NCBI RefSeq assembly: GCF_030418165.1 | Contig: NZ_JAUHTQ010000014.1 | Location: 1 to 64,000 of the forward strand | DNA from: Ureibacillus aquaedulcis | GTDB lineage: Bacteria; Bacillota; Bacilli; Bacillales_A; Planococcaceae | Length of the DNA stretch: 64,000 bases | Reading direction: 5' to 3' | Shown: piece after piece, positions 15,382-24,332 of the stretch | Layout: each line of letters begins with the position of its first letter | Position numbering within the stretch: position 1 is the first letter of the stretch | Position numbers and translations under genes: made by a program | The notes under the pieces: model-generated | The model's input: only the letters and a program-made list of their open reading frames with translations | Database searches by the model: none | What the model was told of the DNA's origin: nothing

Positions 15382-15470
15382 AAATATCATAAGATTCCCC
15401 TGCTTCAGCAGGGAAAGACAGACCGTAGCCATGCGTTTAGTTTAAGTTAGTTTATTATTTTATTAGTTTA
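15382..15470. repeat. Hairpin and TTAGTTTA direct repeats beside int
   Basis: CCCTGCTTCAGCAGGG near 15387-15403 is a perfect stem-loop. TTAGTTTA then occurs three times, at 15437-15444, 15447-15454 and 15463-15470. Short direct repeats beside an integrase gene are the usual form of arm-type binding sites. The rest of 15283-15613 shows no gene. Confidence 0.45.
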
Positions 15471-15613
15471 TTCTTTAAACTGTGAACAATGTGTATCTGA
15501 TTTGCTACACTTCGTGCAATGCGTAGTGCATAGAGTGTTAAATTTTAATTCATTACATTCACTAGGTAGTGATTATAATGTGTTTAATTCAATACATATC
15601 ATGCACTATTATT

Positions 15614-16543
15614 TTATAACTTAACATCATTTAATGGACTATATAATTTACCAATAGTTAATATATCATCTTGTTCAAGTCCTCTAAGATATTTTGAGGT
15701 TATTTGAGTATCATAATGCCCCATTAAACGACTTAAACTATAGACATCTATTCCATTTTTTAATGATTTTTGGGCGTAATAATGCCGGCAATCATGCGGT
15801 GAGCATCTTATTTCCTTTCTAACTTTTGCATTTTCACAATGTTCTTTTAGAATCTTATTTATTCTCGAACGGTGTAACTTTTGTGCGGATTGGTCAAGAA
15901 AATAATAATCCTCTATATCCTCATTAATTTTGTGCTTAAAACGTTCTATTTTCAAACCTTCAAACTTCCTCATGTAACGTCTCATTAATTTTGTTATATG
16001 CACTAAACGTTGTTTACTTCCTTTTCCATGTATCAATATGTGCTTAGTTGAAATGTCGCTTTGTTTGATATTACATAGTTCACTTACTCGAATCCCTGTT
16101 TCAAATAAGAATATTAAAATTAATTTATCTCTAATATTTGAATACGTTTTTTCTTCTACATCACACAAGATACGTTTTACTTCTTCATCATTAAATGTAA
16201 CGATAACTGTATTATCCTCTTTCAGATTCTTAATACGTTTCATTGGACAATCATCTTCATCTAAAAATCCTTCATCAACTAAATACTGAAAAAAGATTTT
16301 CAATGTAGCAATTTGATTATTTATTGTTCTATTGTTCTGTTTCCCTTCTTCTTGTTTACATCTAATGAATTTTTTAATGTGAATTGCTTTTATGTCCTCA
16401 ACTTCCTCAATTTCCAATTCACTTAATACATAAACTTCAAATTGATTCAATCTATGCATACATTGATAAATATAATCTTTCTTTCTACCCTGTATTTCTT
16501 GATTCAACTTAAAATCATCAATTAACTCAACTATTTTGGTCAT
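15614..16543 (-). CDS. int: Tyrosine recombinase, integrase of the guaA island
   Basis: 309 residues, XerC/D-like. N-terminal SAM-like core-binding domain (about 1-105: YIYQCMHRLNQFEVYVLSEL, IATLKIFFQYLVDEGFL) and C-terminal catalytic domain. Catalytic set visible: R152 (ETGIRVSEL), the GKGSK lysine region (173-177), H250-x-x-R253 (PHDCRH), H276 (LMGHYDTQ) and nucleophile Y285 (ITSKYL). Its ATG is 152 bp from the guaA stop and reads away in the same direction. The SD GAAGGGAG lies in the 3' arm of a 14-bp hairpin that also looks like the guaA terminator, so expression may depend on read-through from guaA. Confidence 0.95.
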   Translation of the reverse strand: MTKIVELIDDFKLNQEIQGRKKDYIYQCMHRLNQFEVYVLSELEIEEVEDIKAIHIKKFIRCKQEEGKQNNRTINNQIATLKIFFQYLVDEGFLDEDDCPMKRIKNLKEDNTVIVTFNDEEVKRILCDVEEKTYSNIRDKLILIFLFETGIRVSELCNIKQSDISTKHILIHGKGSKQRLVHITKLMRRYMRKFEGLKIERFKHKINEDIEDYYFLDQSAQKLHRSRINKILKEHCENAKVRKEIRCSPHDCRHYYAQKSLKNGIDVYSLSRLMGHYDTQITSKYLRGLEQDDILTIGKLYSPLNDVKL

Positions 16544-16589
16544 AAAGAAACTCCCTTCTATTTGGTTAAATAACGCAAATAAAAGAGAG
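16544..16589 (-). terminator. guaA terminator that also masks the int ribosome site
   Basis: CTCTCTTTTATTTG (complement of 16576-16589) pairs at all 14 positions, some as G-U, with CAAATAGAAGGGAG (complement of 16551-16564), loop 11 nt, then TTTCTTT and the int ATG. The SD of int (GAAGGGAG) is buried in the stem. It is thus both a likely terminator for guaA and a translational lock on int. Confidence 0.75.
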
Positions 16590-16692
16590 TAAATTTCTGA
16601 AATTCAATCGTTGCAGGTTAACGACTATACATCACCATAAAACACATTCAAACACTTGATATGACGCGTTTGCGAATGGTTATAGGTATTTA

Positions 16693-16779
16693 TCCTATTC
16701 CCACTCAATCGTCGCTGGCGGCTTAGATGTAATATCATACAGCACGCGGTTTACGTGTTTAACTTCGTTGACAATTCGT
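16693..16779. repeat. attR-type direct repeat inside guaA
   Basis: Second copy of the 87-bp repeat, forming the last 28 codons of the intact guaA. The element has restored an identical 3' end, so GuaA is unaltered. Between the gene and int, TTCAATCGTTGC (16603-16614) resembles the core CTCAATCGTCGC once more. Confidence 0.93.
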
Positions 16780-18245
16780 ACTGAGATTTTTTCTAATACG
16801 TCCCAAGGGATACGTGCCCAGTCGGAAGTCATGCCGTCGATTGAAGTTACGGCACGGATACCTACTGCGTAATCGTAAGTACGTGCATCACCCATAACAC
16901 CTACTGAACGGATGTCTGGAAGTACACAGAAGTATTGCCAGATTTCTCGGTCAAGACCTGCATTTTTGATTTCCTCACGCAAGATATAATCTGCTTCACG
17001 AAGGATATCAAGTTTTGCTTCAGTGATTTCACCAAGAACACGGATACCCAAACCAGGGCCCGGGAATGGTTGGCGCCATACGATTTCTTCCGGTAATCCA
17101 AGCTCTAGACCTAGAGCACGAACTTCGTCTTTAAATAGCGTATTTAAAGGTTCGATTAACTCAAACTTCATATCTTCCGGAAGTCCGCCAACATTGTGGT
17201 GGGATTTGATTGTTTGAGCTGTTGCTGTACCTGATTCAATGATATCTGTATAAAGAGTTCCTTGTGCAAGGAAATCCATATCTGTTAATTTTGCTGATTC
17301 TTCGTCAAATACGTAAATAAATTCGTTACCGATAATTTTACGTTTTTGTTCCGGATCTGAAACGCCTTCCAATTTGCTCATGAAGCGTTCGCGAGCATCG
17401 ATTTTGATGACTTTCATATCAAAATCTTCCGTGAAAGTTTTCATTACCTGCTCAACTTCACCTTTACGGTTCAAGTTGTGATCCACGAACATACACGTTA
17501 ATTGGTCACCAATCGCTTTATGTATCAATACCGCTACGACAGAAGAGTCTACCCCACCGGATAATGCACAAAGAACTTGTTTGTCCCCAACTTGTTCACG
17601 GATCTTATTCATTTCAAGCTCGATAAAGTTTGCCATTGACCAGTCGCCTTTTGCATGGCAAATATCAAATACGAATTGGCGTAAAATATCGTTTCCATAT
17701 ACAGAGTGGCGCACTTCCGGGTGGAATTGCACAGCATAGAAGCCTCGCTCAACATTTTGCATAGCTGAAATTGGGCAAGATGCACTTGTTGCAATCACTT
17801 CAAAACCTGTTGGCACTTCTGTTACAAGGTCACCATGACTCATCCAAACCACTTGTTCTTTTGGAAGGTCACCAAATAATTGATTATCTGCTGTAATATT
17901 GATTTCCGCTTTCCCATACTCACGATGATCAGCACCCTCAACTTTACCGCCTAAAGCATACGACATTAGTTGCATACCGTAGCAAATCCCCAAGATTGGC
18001 AAACCTAGATCAAAAATCGCTTCGTCTACTTTAAATGCTTTTTCATCGTATACTGAGTTTGGACCACCAGAGAAAATAATCCCTGCAGCATTCATTTCTT
18101 TAATTTCCTCAGCCGTAATTGTGTGTGGGTGTAATTCAGAGAAAACACCAAATTCACGGATTCGACGTGTAATTAATTGATTAAATTGGCTACCAAAATC
18201 GAGTACAACGATTTTTTCTTGTTCTTTTAACAGTGGAGTCGTCAC
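16695..18245 (-). CDS. guaA: GMP synthase (glutamine-hydrolysing)
   Basis: 516 residues, full length. Converts XMP, ATP and glutamine to GMP. N-terminal class I amidotransferase with nucleophile C88 (LGICYGMQ) and the HPE triad end (QFHPEVRHS); central ATP-pyrophosphatase P-loop [13 protein letters not shown]-terminal dimerisation domain ending [14 protein letters not shown]. Its last 85 bases serve as the island attachment site and are regenerated exactly. The upstream leader holds a variant purine aptamer and a strong terminator, so guanine-type feedback at the transcript level is expected. Confidence 0.98.
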   Translation of the reverse strand: MTTPLLKEQEKIVVLDFGSQFNQLITRRIREFGVFSELHPHTITAEEIKEMNAAGIIFSGGPNSVYDEKAFKVDEAIFDLGLPILGICYGMQLMSYALGGKVEGADHREYGKAEINITADNQLFGDLPKEQVVWMSHGDLVTEVPTGFEVIATSASCPISAMQNVERGFYAVQFHPEVRHSVYGNDILRQFVFDICHAKGDWSMANFIELEMNKIREQVGDKQVLCALSGGVDSSVVAVLIHKAIGDQLTCMFVDHNLNRKGEVEQVMKTFTEDFDMKVIKIDARERFMSKLEGVSDPEQKRKIIGNEFIYVFDEESAKLTDMDFLAQGTLYTDIIESGTATAQTIKSHHNVGGLPEDMKFELIEPLNTLFKDEVRALGLELGLPEEIVWRQPFPGPGLGIRVLGEITEAKLDILREADYILREEIKNAGLDREIWQYFCVLPDIRSVGVMGDARTYDYAVGIRAVTSIDGMTSDWARIPWDVLEKISVRIVNEVKHVNRVLYDITSKPPATIEWE

Positions 18246-18291
18246 GCTTTTTACACCTCTTCTAAAATTTTAAAGGCGCCTCGCTTCTTTG

Positions 18292-18453
18292 TAAAAAAAC
18301 GCGTTCAAAAAGAAAACTTTCTGACGCGTTCATGATTGGAGACAAGGCGGATACAGTTGACCCTTAGGACATGGCCGTACCCGCCCTCATAGATAAGTTA
18401 TTTATGGTAACTTAGTAGATACATCCGAACCCTATTATCGGACTTATATGAAG
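18292..18453 (-). promoter_or_regulatory. Variant purine riboswitch and terminator of guaA
   Basis: Aptamer about 18386-18453 (minus strand): TATAAG junction, P2 TCCGA/TCGGA with loop AATAGGG, J2/3 TGTATCTACT, P3 with loop CCATAAA, and closing ATCTATGAGG. The pattern aligns base for base with the pbuG aptamer, with C kept at the position-74 equivalent (guanine-type) but changes at three conserved junction bases (U25, A45 and A73 equivalents). It is followed by a long hairpin (18298-18332, arms AACGCGT/ACGCGTT) with seven Ts. GTATCCGCC near 18350 can pair with GGGCGGGTAC just after P1 and may shape the antiterminator. Confidence 0.82.
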
Positions 18454-18502
18454 GCAGCCTATTTATATTTTTCCTAAATTCTACCCTTAGTATAAGCTAA
18501 AA

Positions 18503-20704
18503 TCAACTAGTTATCTGATTGATTAAATATTCCCAACTTTCTTTCATTTGGGACATGTCTGCTTTGGATGCATTTTTTGAATAGATTGATTGTTCATAGA
18601 ACTTCGTTAAACGGGACATGTGGCCTGTTTCGAAATATGCATCCATTTCTTTTGCAAACGTCTGCAACGTTTGTCCATCCTTCCGTTTGAAACCTTTCAA
18701 CTCCAGCAACTTCAACAGCTGCAAGAAAGCTGCTTCAAACGTGGATTCATTAAAATCTTTTCGTCTATATAGCGCAGCGTATACTTTCGGCAGCCATTTT
18801 CTGCGTATTTTATATAGCACAAACACACATACAATGCCTGCTGCTAACAGAAGCATAAAGATAAACTTATTTTGTTCAAAGAAATCGGATATATTCTTCG
18901 ACAACCGATTTTCTTGAGGTGTTGTTTGTTGTGTCTCAGGTTCCTCTTCAACCACTTCATCCGGTTCGGTTTCTTCTTCAATCGTTAAGGCATCCTCTTG
19001 ATAAGCATCCGTTTCCAAATCATAATCGATTGAGCGTGAACTGTTAAACCCGATCGTTGGTTCAAAATTGACCCAACCAACACTTGGAATATAAGCCTCC
19101 ACCCATGAGTGTGCATCATTATTTGTAATCTGGTAGGTACTCATGGAACCATTGTTATCAACTAGATCCCCACCGGCAAATCCCTTCACCCATCTTGCCG
19201 GAATCCCAACTGAACGCAGTAAAACAACCATCGATGTCGAGAAGTTGTCGCAATAGCCGATTTTTGTTTCAAATAAAAATTGATCTACATAATCCTGCTC
19301 TTCGGAAGGGATTGCTATATTATCCGTATCGTATCGGAATCCATTTTGTTTAAAATACATTTCGATTGCACGGGCCTTATCATATGGAGTTTCTCTTCCT
19401 TCTACAATGTCGGTAGCCAAATCTTTCACTCTATCCGGCAAGGCTTCTGGTAGTTGGAGATACCTCTCCCCAATCATTGGATCTATTTCTTCGGTTGGAT
19501 CCTTCAAGGCGCTATATTGAAAAACCGGCTTACTGTATTCCACTGTGTAACCTGTTAAAGCAGTTGGAGCGCGGTCAACATAAGACATGATTTTTTCTGT
19601 ATCCAAGGACATCATGAACTCAAGATTTGGATGTACCGACATCATGGCAGAAGTAACATTTTTCAATCCATAGGGCTGTATAACAAAATCGTAGGGATCC
19701 ATTACCTGAATCGTTGCAGTCTTCGTATCTTCTTCAGGTCCTCTAGGAAGCGAGTAGTCGATCGTTTCACCAGGTGCAATTGCTCTAAGTTCCCCTTGAG
19801 AATAACCCGCATCCTCCCAGCCTTTCGATGTATAAACATCTTTTGTTTCCACTCGCCAGTACTGCTTTGTGGATGCTTCTGCCAAGAATACAACAGTATC
19901 ATCCGCAACAAAGGAACCGCCTAATCTACTATCATTGTCGCCATATCCTACTTTCTTGATTCCACCCTCATCAACTTCACTGCCGCCTTTGCCTGCTGCG
20001 GATTTAATAAACGGAACCGGATCTGGCCACTGAGGAGGAGATTTCGGCAGGAAAAACGCTATACTGCTTACAGCAACCACCAACAAAATAACCGGAACAA
20101 CGAGTTTTAGATATTTCATTAAATCCATTTTGATATTCGCGTTATTGATTAGACGCTTAATAAGCAAGGACACTGTCATAATCAAACCGAGCAGCATGAT
20201 TCGCACGATTGCAAGGGAACCATCATATTCAGTAAACGTATCAAGTGCTCCAACAAAAAACACAGTTAACAGGAGGAAGTAAAAAATATTCATTCTCACT
20301 ACTATCCAATGATGAATCAAATAAATCAACATCCAGATTAAGATAAAGAATAGGAACGTTCGGAACGGATCGGTAATATGCGGCCAATCAGCACGCATTA
20401 GCGCTTCGATATTTGTTTGGAAATCGCTAAATAAAAAATCAATCCCCTCCGCCGAAAGCACGAATACTCCGTCATATATGAAGACGATAAACCATAGTAT
20501 ATAGGCAACTTTAACAAGCCACGAAGCAATGAAATGTATACGAAACAGACTTATCACAAGCGATAATGCTATAAATAATAAAATGAGTTCCATATAGCCA
20601 GTCTTTGTTAAATCCATAATCGGAACGAGCCACTCACGCAAAATAAAGAATATAACAATATAGTAAATAAGCAATTCTATTAAGCTAAAAGAATTTTTTA
20701 TCAC
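18503..20704 (-). CDS. yebA: Transglutaminase-like membrane protein, TgpA/YebA type
   Basis: 733 residues. About six or seven membrane helices in the first 220 residues, an extracytoplasmic transglutaminase-like domain (catalytic Cys in IGYCDNFSTSMVVLLRSVGIPARWVKG-type core near 470, His in NDAHSWVEAY, Asp-equivalent region VNFEPT), an acidic linker, one more helix (FIFMLLLAAGIVCVFVLY) and a DUF4129 C-terminal tail. Last gene of an operon with the DUF58 and MoxR genes, overlapping the former by 4 bp, the same order as yeaC-yeaD-yebA before guaA in B. subtilis. Substrate unknown; probably cell-envelope maintenance. Confidence 0.9.
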   Translation of the reverse strand: MIKNSFSLIELLIYYIVIFFILREWLVPIMDLTKTGYMELILLFIALSLVISLFRIHFIASWLVKVAYILWFIVFIYDGVFVLSAEGIDFLFSDFQTNIEALMRADWPHITDPFRTFLFFILIWMLIYLIHHWIVVRMNIFYFLLLTVFFVGALDTFTEYDGSLAIVRIMLLGLIMTVSLLIKRLINNANIKMDLMKYLKLVVPVILLVVAVSSIAFFLPKSPPQWPDPVPFIKSAAGKGGSEVDEGGIKKVGYGDNDSRLGGSFVADDTVVFLAEASTKQYWRVETKDVYTSKGWEDAGYSQGELRAIAPGETIDYSLPRGPEEDTKTATIQVMDPYDFVIQPYGLKNVTSAMMSVHPNLEFMMSLDTEKIMSYVDRAPTALTGYTVEYSKPVFQYSALKDPTEEIDPMIGERYLQLPEALPDRVKDLATDIVEGRETPYDKARAIEMYFKQNGFRYDTDNIAIPSEEQDYVDQFLFETKIGYCDNFSTSMVVLLRSVGIPARWVKGFAGGDLVDNNGSMSTYQITNNDAHSWVEAYIPSVGWVNFEPTIGFNSSRSIDYDLETDAYQEDALTIEEETEPDEVVEEEPETQQTTPQENRLSKNISDFFEQNKFIFMLLLAAGIVCVFVLYKIRRKWLPKVYAALYRRKDFNESTFEAAFLQLLKLLELKGFKRKDGQTLQTFAKEMDAYFETGHMSRLTKFYEQSIYSKNASKADMSQMKESWEYLINQITS

Positions 20705-21894
20705 GGCTTCATCACCTCCGTGAATGCATTTTCAAACTGGTCAATCGTAATATAAATCACTTTTACATTCGCTACACTCAAGCGTTTCTCCGTCATTTTT
20801 TCACCTTTATCAGACACGACAAAACAGACAATGCCACGTGCAAATTTTGCACTATTCACAAAGAAGTCCTTCAGTTCTTGTGATAGCTCGCCTGTTACTA
20901 GCACTAGAGTAGCAGAACTTATTAGACCCATTTGCTTTGCAAGGATTGAATCGATTGCTTGGTTTGCATTCGCTTCTATGACAGCCAGGTGCTGCATCAC
21001 TTTTTCCAGTCGGCTTCGGGATTTAAGTTTCGGAAATACTTCCCTTTTTTCACCGGTTGATATAAAAGAAATGTCACCATTATTTTCGATGACACTTTGC
21101 AGGATAGAAGCCGTTAAATCCACCGCATATTCAAAATTCTTGGCCGAGGACTGGTCGATCGCAAGGAATAAATCCTGAGTCTGGCGATCTTCAAATTCCT
21201 TTGTCCGCAAAGTTTCATTTTTTGCGTATGACTTCCAATGTATCCAGGAAGACTTATCTCCCGATTGATAATCTCTTATTCCAGTTACCAGCGAAGTATC
21301 CTTCATCATCGAAAACTGGGCAACTACCCCACCATGTTCAAATTGCATTTGCAATGGTCTATATTTAATGGTTGATAGTTTCGGCAGGATGACAATCGAT
21401 TTATTTTCCTCAATCACCTTGGTACGTATAGTCCATCCGAAAAAATCCGTAAAAGTTAATTGAATACCTTGAAATTCAATTTTGCCTCGCTCCAGATGAT
21501 TCAGCTCATAGGACCAATCGAATTTACGCTTCCAGCCAACAAAATGAATTTGACTATCGTTTCCCTGATACTTCCTCGACAGACCTTCAGTTTGAATTTC
21601 CTGGACGGTCAGAAATATCAGGGGAATCCACGTCTTATTCCGAAAGCTTACAGATACTTTTACAGAATCACCGCGATGGAGTTTGGAGGGGGTTACCTCC
21701 CTGTGCACTTCAACGATATTAATGGGAGCAAACGATAACAGCACGGAGTAAAGTAAAAAAGGCGTTAAGGAATAAAATATAAACCAGCTTACAAATCCAC
21801 CTTGAAACATGGCATAACTAAACGTTATTACAGCCAGTAGAATAATGAAGATAAATTGACCACCGCCACGCAAATATGCATTTAGCCTTTTCAT
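20701..21894 (-). CDS. yeaD: DUF58 protein, YeaD-like
   Basis: 397 residues. Two N-terminal membrane helices, a beta-rich middle region, then the DUF58 signature GIRDYQSGDKSSWIHWKSYAK and a VWA-like fold with DLFLAIDQSSAKNFEYAVDL. DUF58 proteins pair with MoxR ATPases and transglutaminase-like proteins, and the three genes here overlap by 4 bp each (ATGA-type coupling). The complex is thought to act as a chaperone or maturation system at the membrane. Confidence 0.9.
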   Translation of the reverse strand: MKRLNAYLRGGGQFIFIILLAVITFSYAMFQGGFVSWFIFYSLTPFLLYSVLLSFAPINIVEVHREVTPSKLHRGDSVKVSVSFRNKTWIPLIFLTVQEIQTEGLSRKYQGNDSQIHFVGWKRKFDWSYELNHLERGKIEFQGIQLTFTDFFGWTIRTKVIEENKSIVILPKLSTIKYRPLQMQFEHGGVVAQFSMMKDTSLVTGIRDYQSGDKSSWIHWKSYAKNETLRTKEFEDRQTQDLFLAIDQSSAKNFEYAVDLTASILQSVIENNGDISFISTGEKREVFPKLKSRSRLEKVMQHLAVIEANANQAIDSILAKQMGLISSATLVLVTGELSQELKDFFVNSAKFARGIVCFVVSDKGEKMTEKRLSVANVKVIYITIDQFENAFTEVMKP

Positions 21895-22835
21895 TGCTCA
21901 GCAAACCTTTTTATCGGAATAACCGATTTTTGAATAATTCGACTTACTATTTCATCCGTTGTAACTCCCTCATATCTTGCTTCGGGCTTTAAGATTATCC
22001 GATGCCCAAATACAAATGGCGCTAAATACTGTACATCGTCAGGTTTCACAAAATCACGGTCCTGCATTTTTGCATAAGCTTGAGATGCTTTCATTAAGGC
22101 AATGGATGCACGCGGGCTCACACCTAAATAAACTTCACTTATATTTCTTGTTGCTCTGGCAAGCTGTACAATATAACTCTTGACCGAATCTTCAATATAT
22201 ACATTTCTCACTTCATCTTGGAGTTCCAAAAGTTCGTCAAGGGAAATGGCGGGTGTCAAGTGAACAATCGGTTCGGAATTTGAGGAACGGCGCAATACCT
22301 CTACTTCTTCCTGTGCGGAAGGATAGCCCATTTTTATTTTCAGTAGAAAACGATCTAGTTGCGCTTCCGGCAGCGGATATGTACCTTCGTATTCAATCGG
22401 ATTCTGGGTTGCCATTACAAAAAATGGCCGTCTGATTTGCAATGTCTCTCCATCAATCGTGACCGAGGCTTCTTCCATGCTTTCAAGAAGAGCAGACTGT
22501 GTTTTAGGGGAGGTGCGGTTGATTTCATCTGCCAGAATAATATTTCCTACAATCGGCCCTGGACGAAATTCGAATTGAAGAGTTTTCGGATTGTATATTG
22601 AAACACCTATAACATCGGACGGGAGTAAATCGGGTGTAAACTGGATACGTTTAAACTCTGCACCAACTGATTTTGCCATAGCTTTTACCATCATAGTCTT
22701 TCCAACTCCCGGCACATCCTCCAGTAAAACATGCCCTCCAGAAAGCAGAGCAACCACACTTAATTCAGCTACTTCACGTTTTCCAATCATTACTTTCTCT
22801 ATGTTTTCAATTATTGCTTCTACTTGTTTATGCAT
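21891..22835 (-). CDS. yeaC: MoxR-family AAA+ ATPase, YeaC-like
   Basis: 314 residues. Walker A in EDVPGVGKTMMVKAMA (about 38-53), Walker B ILADEINRTSPKTQSALLE, sensor MATQNPIEYEGTYPLPEAQLDRF; these are diagnostic for MoxR. The ATG at 22835 is preferred, with TTGGAGGATT upstream, over a TTG three codons earlier. First gene of the three-gene envelope operon. It likely remodels or activates the VWA/DUF58 partner. Confidence 0.93.
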   Translation of the reverse strand: MHKQVEAIIENIEKVMIGKREVAELSVVALLSGGHVLLEDVPGVGKTMMVKAMAKSVGAEFKRIQFTPDLLPSDVIGVSIYNPKTLQFEFRPGPIVGNIILADEINRTSPKTQSALLESMEEASVTIDGETLQIRRPFFVMATQNPIEYEGTYPLPEAQLDRFLLKIKMGYPSAQEEVEVLRRSSNSEPIVHLTPAISLDELLELQDEVRNVYIEDSVKSYIVQLARATRNISEVYLGVSPRASIALMKASQAYAKMQDRDFVKPDDVQYLAPFVFGHRIILKPEARYEGVTTDEIVSRIIQKSVIPIKRFAEQ

Positions 22836-22982
22836 TACTACCAATCCTCCAAGGTCCCCAACAATAGTCAGAATTTACACACATTATATATAAAGCATAA
22901 ACGAAAATTAGATAGGAAGCCACTTAATTGCATTGGGAATTCGCCTAAAATTTTACAAGTCCAAATTTCCTCACCTTACAAT

Positions 22983-23015
22983 AAAAAATGCCTCAACAAT
23001 TAGTTGAGACACCGA
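22983..23015 (-). terminator. Terminator of the 113-aa gene
   Basis: Stem GTCTCAAC / GTTGAGGC followed by ATTTTTTATT on the minus strand. Confidence 0.85.
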
Positions 23016-23020
23016 TAATT

Positions 23021-23362
23021 TTAGATTGATGAACGGTAAGCAGGAATGCGAGATACCTTCTTTCTTGCCATTTCAATTTTTTCAGTATATTTTATTAAAC
23101 GATTTTGCAATGAGGCAATCGTCATTGCATCATTTGGCAATCCGCTAACAGGCATACTGTCCAGGTTTGTTTTCAATTCAGCCTTTTTTGACGAATGATT
23201 TTCGTCTTGTTGTCTTTTTCTTTTTCGATTCCCCTGCCCACCAGCAAACTGGCTAACCTCGGCTTCTTGCATCATACGGAAAATTTGTTCATTCGTATGC
23301 AAATATTGCCTTGAATTACGAAAAATACTGCTAGTTGTTTGTATTACTCGTGTTGCTCGCAT
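23021..23362 (-). CDS. Hypothetical protein, 113 aa
   Basis: Starts MRATRVIQTTSSIFRNSRQY; the centre is strongly basic and low complexity (GNRKRKRQQDENHSSKK). The C-terminal 45 residues look like a helix hairpin (NDAMTIASLQNRLIKYTEKI). No membrane segment or signal peptide. AGAGGAGGT precedes the ATG and a terminator follows, so expression as a single gene is likely. Family not recognised. Confidence 0.7.
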   Translation of the reverse strand: MRATRVIQTTSSIFRNSRQYLHTNEQIFRMMQEAEVSQFAGGQGNRKRKRQQDENHSSKKAELKTNLDSMPVSGLPNDAMTIASLQNRLIKYTEKIEMARKKVSRIPAYRSSI

Positions 23363-23433
23363 TCATACTTACCTCCTCTTCTTACTTGCTCCATTATTTA
23401 ATGAAATTAGCTTGAAATAAATGACTATGAATA

Positions 23434-23480
23434 AACATAGTGCAGATAAGTTCTTCCATTCAATAACTTTTTGCACTATG
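23434..23480 (-). terminator. Terminator of nadE
   Basis: Long hairpin with outer arms CATAGTGCA / TGCACTATG and an inner AAGTT/AACTT stem, followed on the minus strand by TTTATT. It lies 8 nt after the nadE stop. Confidence 0.75.
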
Positions 23481-23487
23481 TCGATTA

Positions 23488-24315
23488 TTATTTCCAAAAA
23501 TCATCAAAAATTGTAATTGGTAAGTGACGTTTATGTTGGCTTTTCAGATAATGTCCCTCAATAATTTTTCTGGCAGCTTCCGGTACTTCTTTACCTTCCA
23601 GATAATCATCTATGACATCATAAGTGACACCCAGTGCCGTTTCATCCGGCAATGCTGGTCGATCTTCCTCTAGATCCGCTGTTGGTGTTTTCAGGTATAA
23701 ATGCTCCGGGCATCCCAAATAAGCCAGGATTTGTTTGCCTTGCCGCTTGTTCAAACGGAAAATTGGCGTTAAATCTACTCCACCATCTCCGTATTTTGTA
23801 TAAAATCCAGTTATAGCCTCAGCTCCATGGTCAGTACCGACTACCACCCCATTATTCATGGCAGCGATTGAATATTGTACCTTCATGCGTTCCCTTGCTT
23901 TTTCATTTCCTTTTGCAAAATCACTTAAGCTAATACCGGCTTCCTCCAAAGAAGCAACACTTGCATCTACACTCGCTTTAATATTCACTTCAAACACTTT
24001 AGTTGGTTGAATGAAGTCAAGCGCATCTTGGCAATCTTCCTCATCTGCTTGTACACCATAAGGCAAACGCACTGCAATAGTGGAATACTTTGCTTCTTCT
24101 GCTTCTTGGTTCAACTCATCTACAGCGATTTGAATCAGCTTACCCGTTAATGTGGAGTCTTGACCACCACTCACACCAATAACGAAACTACTCAAGAAGG
24201 AATGCTTTTTCGCATATTCCTTCAGAAAATCAACGGATTTACGAACCTCTTCTTGCGCATCGATTTCAGGCATCACTTTCAACTCTTCAATAATTTGTTT
24301 TTGCAAATCTTGCAT
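23488..24315 (-). CDS. nadE: NAD+ synthetase, ammonia-dependent
   Basis: 275 residues, the usual length for the NH3-dependent enzyme of Bacilli. Makes NAD+ from nicotinate adenine dinucleotide. P-loop [16 protein letters not shown] (about 43-58), [20 protein letters not shown] and [13 protein letters not shown] are family signatures. No glutaminase domain. It follows pncB by 17 nt, and the two form a salvage/synthesis unit. AAAGGGG precedes the start. Confidence 0.97.
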   Translation of the reverse strand: MQDLQKQIIEELKVMPEIDAQEEVRKSVDFLKEYAKKHSFLSSFVIGVSGGQDSTLTGKLIQIAVDELNQEAEEAKYSTIAVRLPYGVQADEEDCQDALDFIQPTKVFEVNIKASVDASVASLEEAGISLSDFAKGNEKARERMKVQYSIAAMNNGVVVGTDHGAEAITGFYTKYGDGGVDLTPIFRLNKRQGKQILAYLGCPEHLYLKTPTADLEEDRPALPDETALGVTYDVIDDYLEGKEVPEAARKIIEGHYLKSQHKRHLPITIFDDFWK

Positions 24316-24332
24316 GAGCAGTCACCCCTTTA

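Larger units (their letters stand above)
6333..16779. mobile_element. Integrative genomic island in guaA, about 10.4 kb
   Basis: Bounded by the 87-bp direct repeats. The tyrosine integrase lies at the guaA-proximal end, as is usual when an element rebuilds its target gene's 3' end. All recognised genes lie on the minus strand. Contents from the integrase outward: integrase, zinc-ribbon HTH protein, a broken small HTH gene, an overlapping pair of unknown genes, a winged-helix replication-like protein, an Abi_C-like protein, a TIR/deoxyribosyltransferase-like protein, a serine recombinase, a HEPN-like protein, a small membrane protein and a lipoprotein. No conjugation, capsid or portal genes are visible, so it looks like a non-self-transmissible island. 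Confidence 0.88.

Noticed and set aside
15382-15403. tRNA gene as the attachment target near int
   Set aside because: The stem-loop is isolated; no cloverleaf or T-loop sequence is present, and the repeats lie in guaA.
19631-19924. 97-aa plus-strand frame inside the transglutaminase gene
   Set aside because: Shadow of a well-conserved coding sequence; composition is not protein-like.
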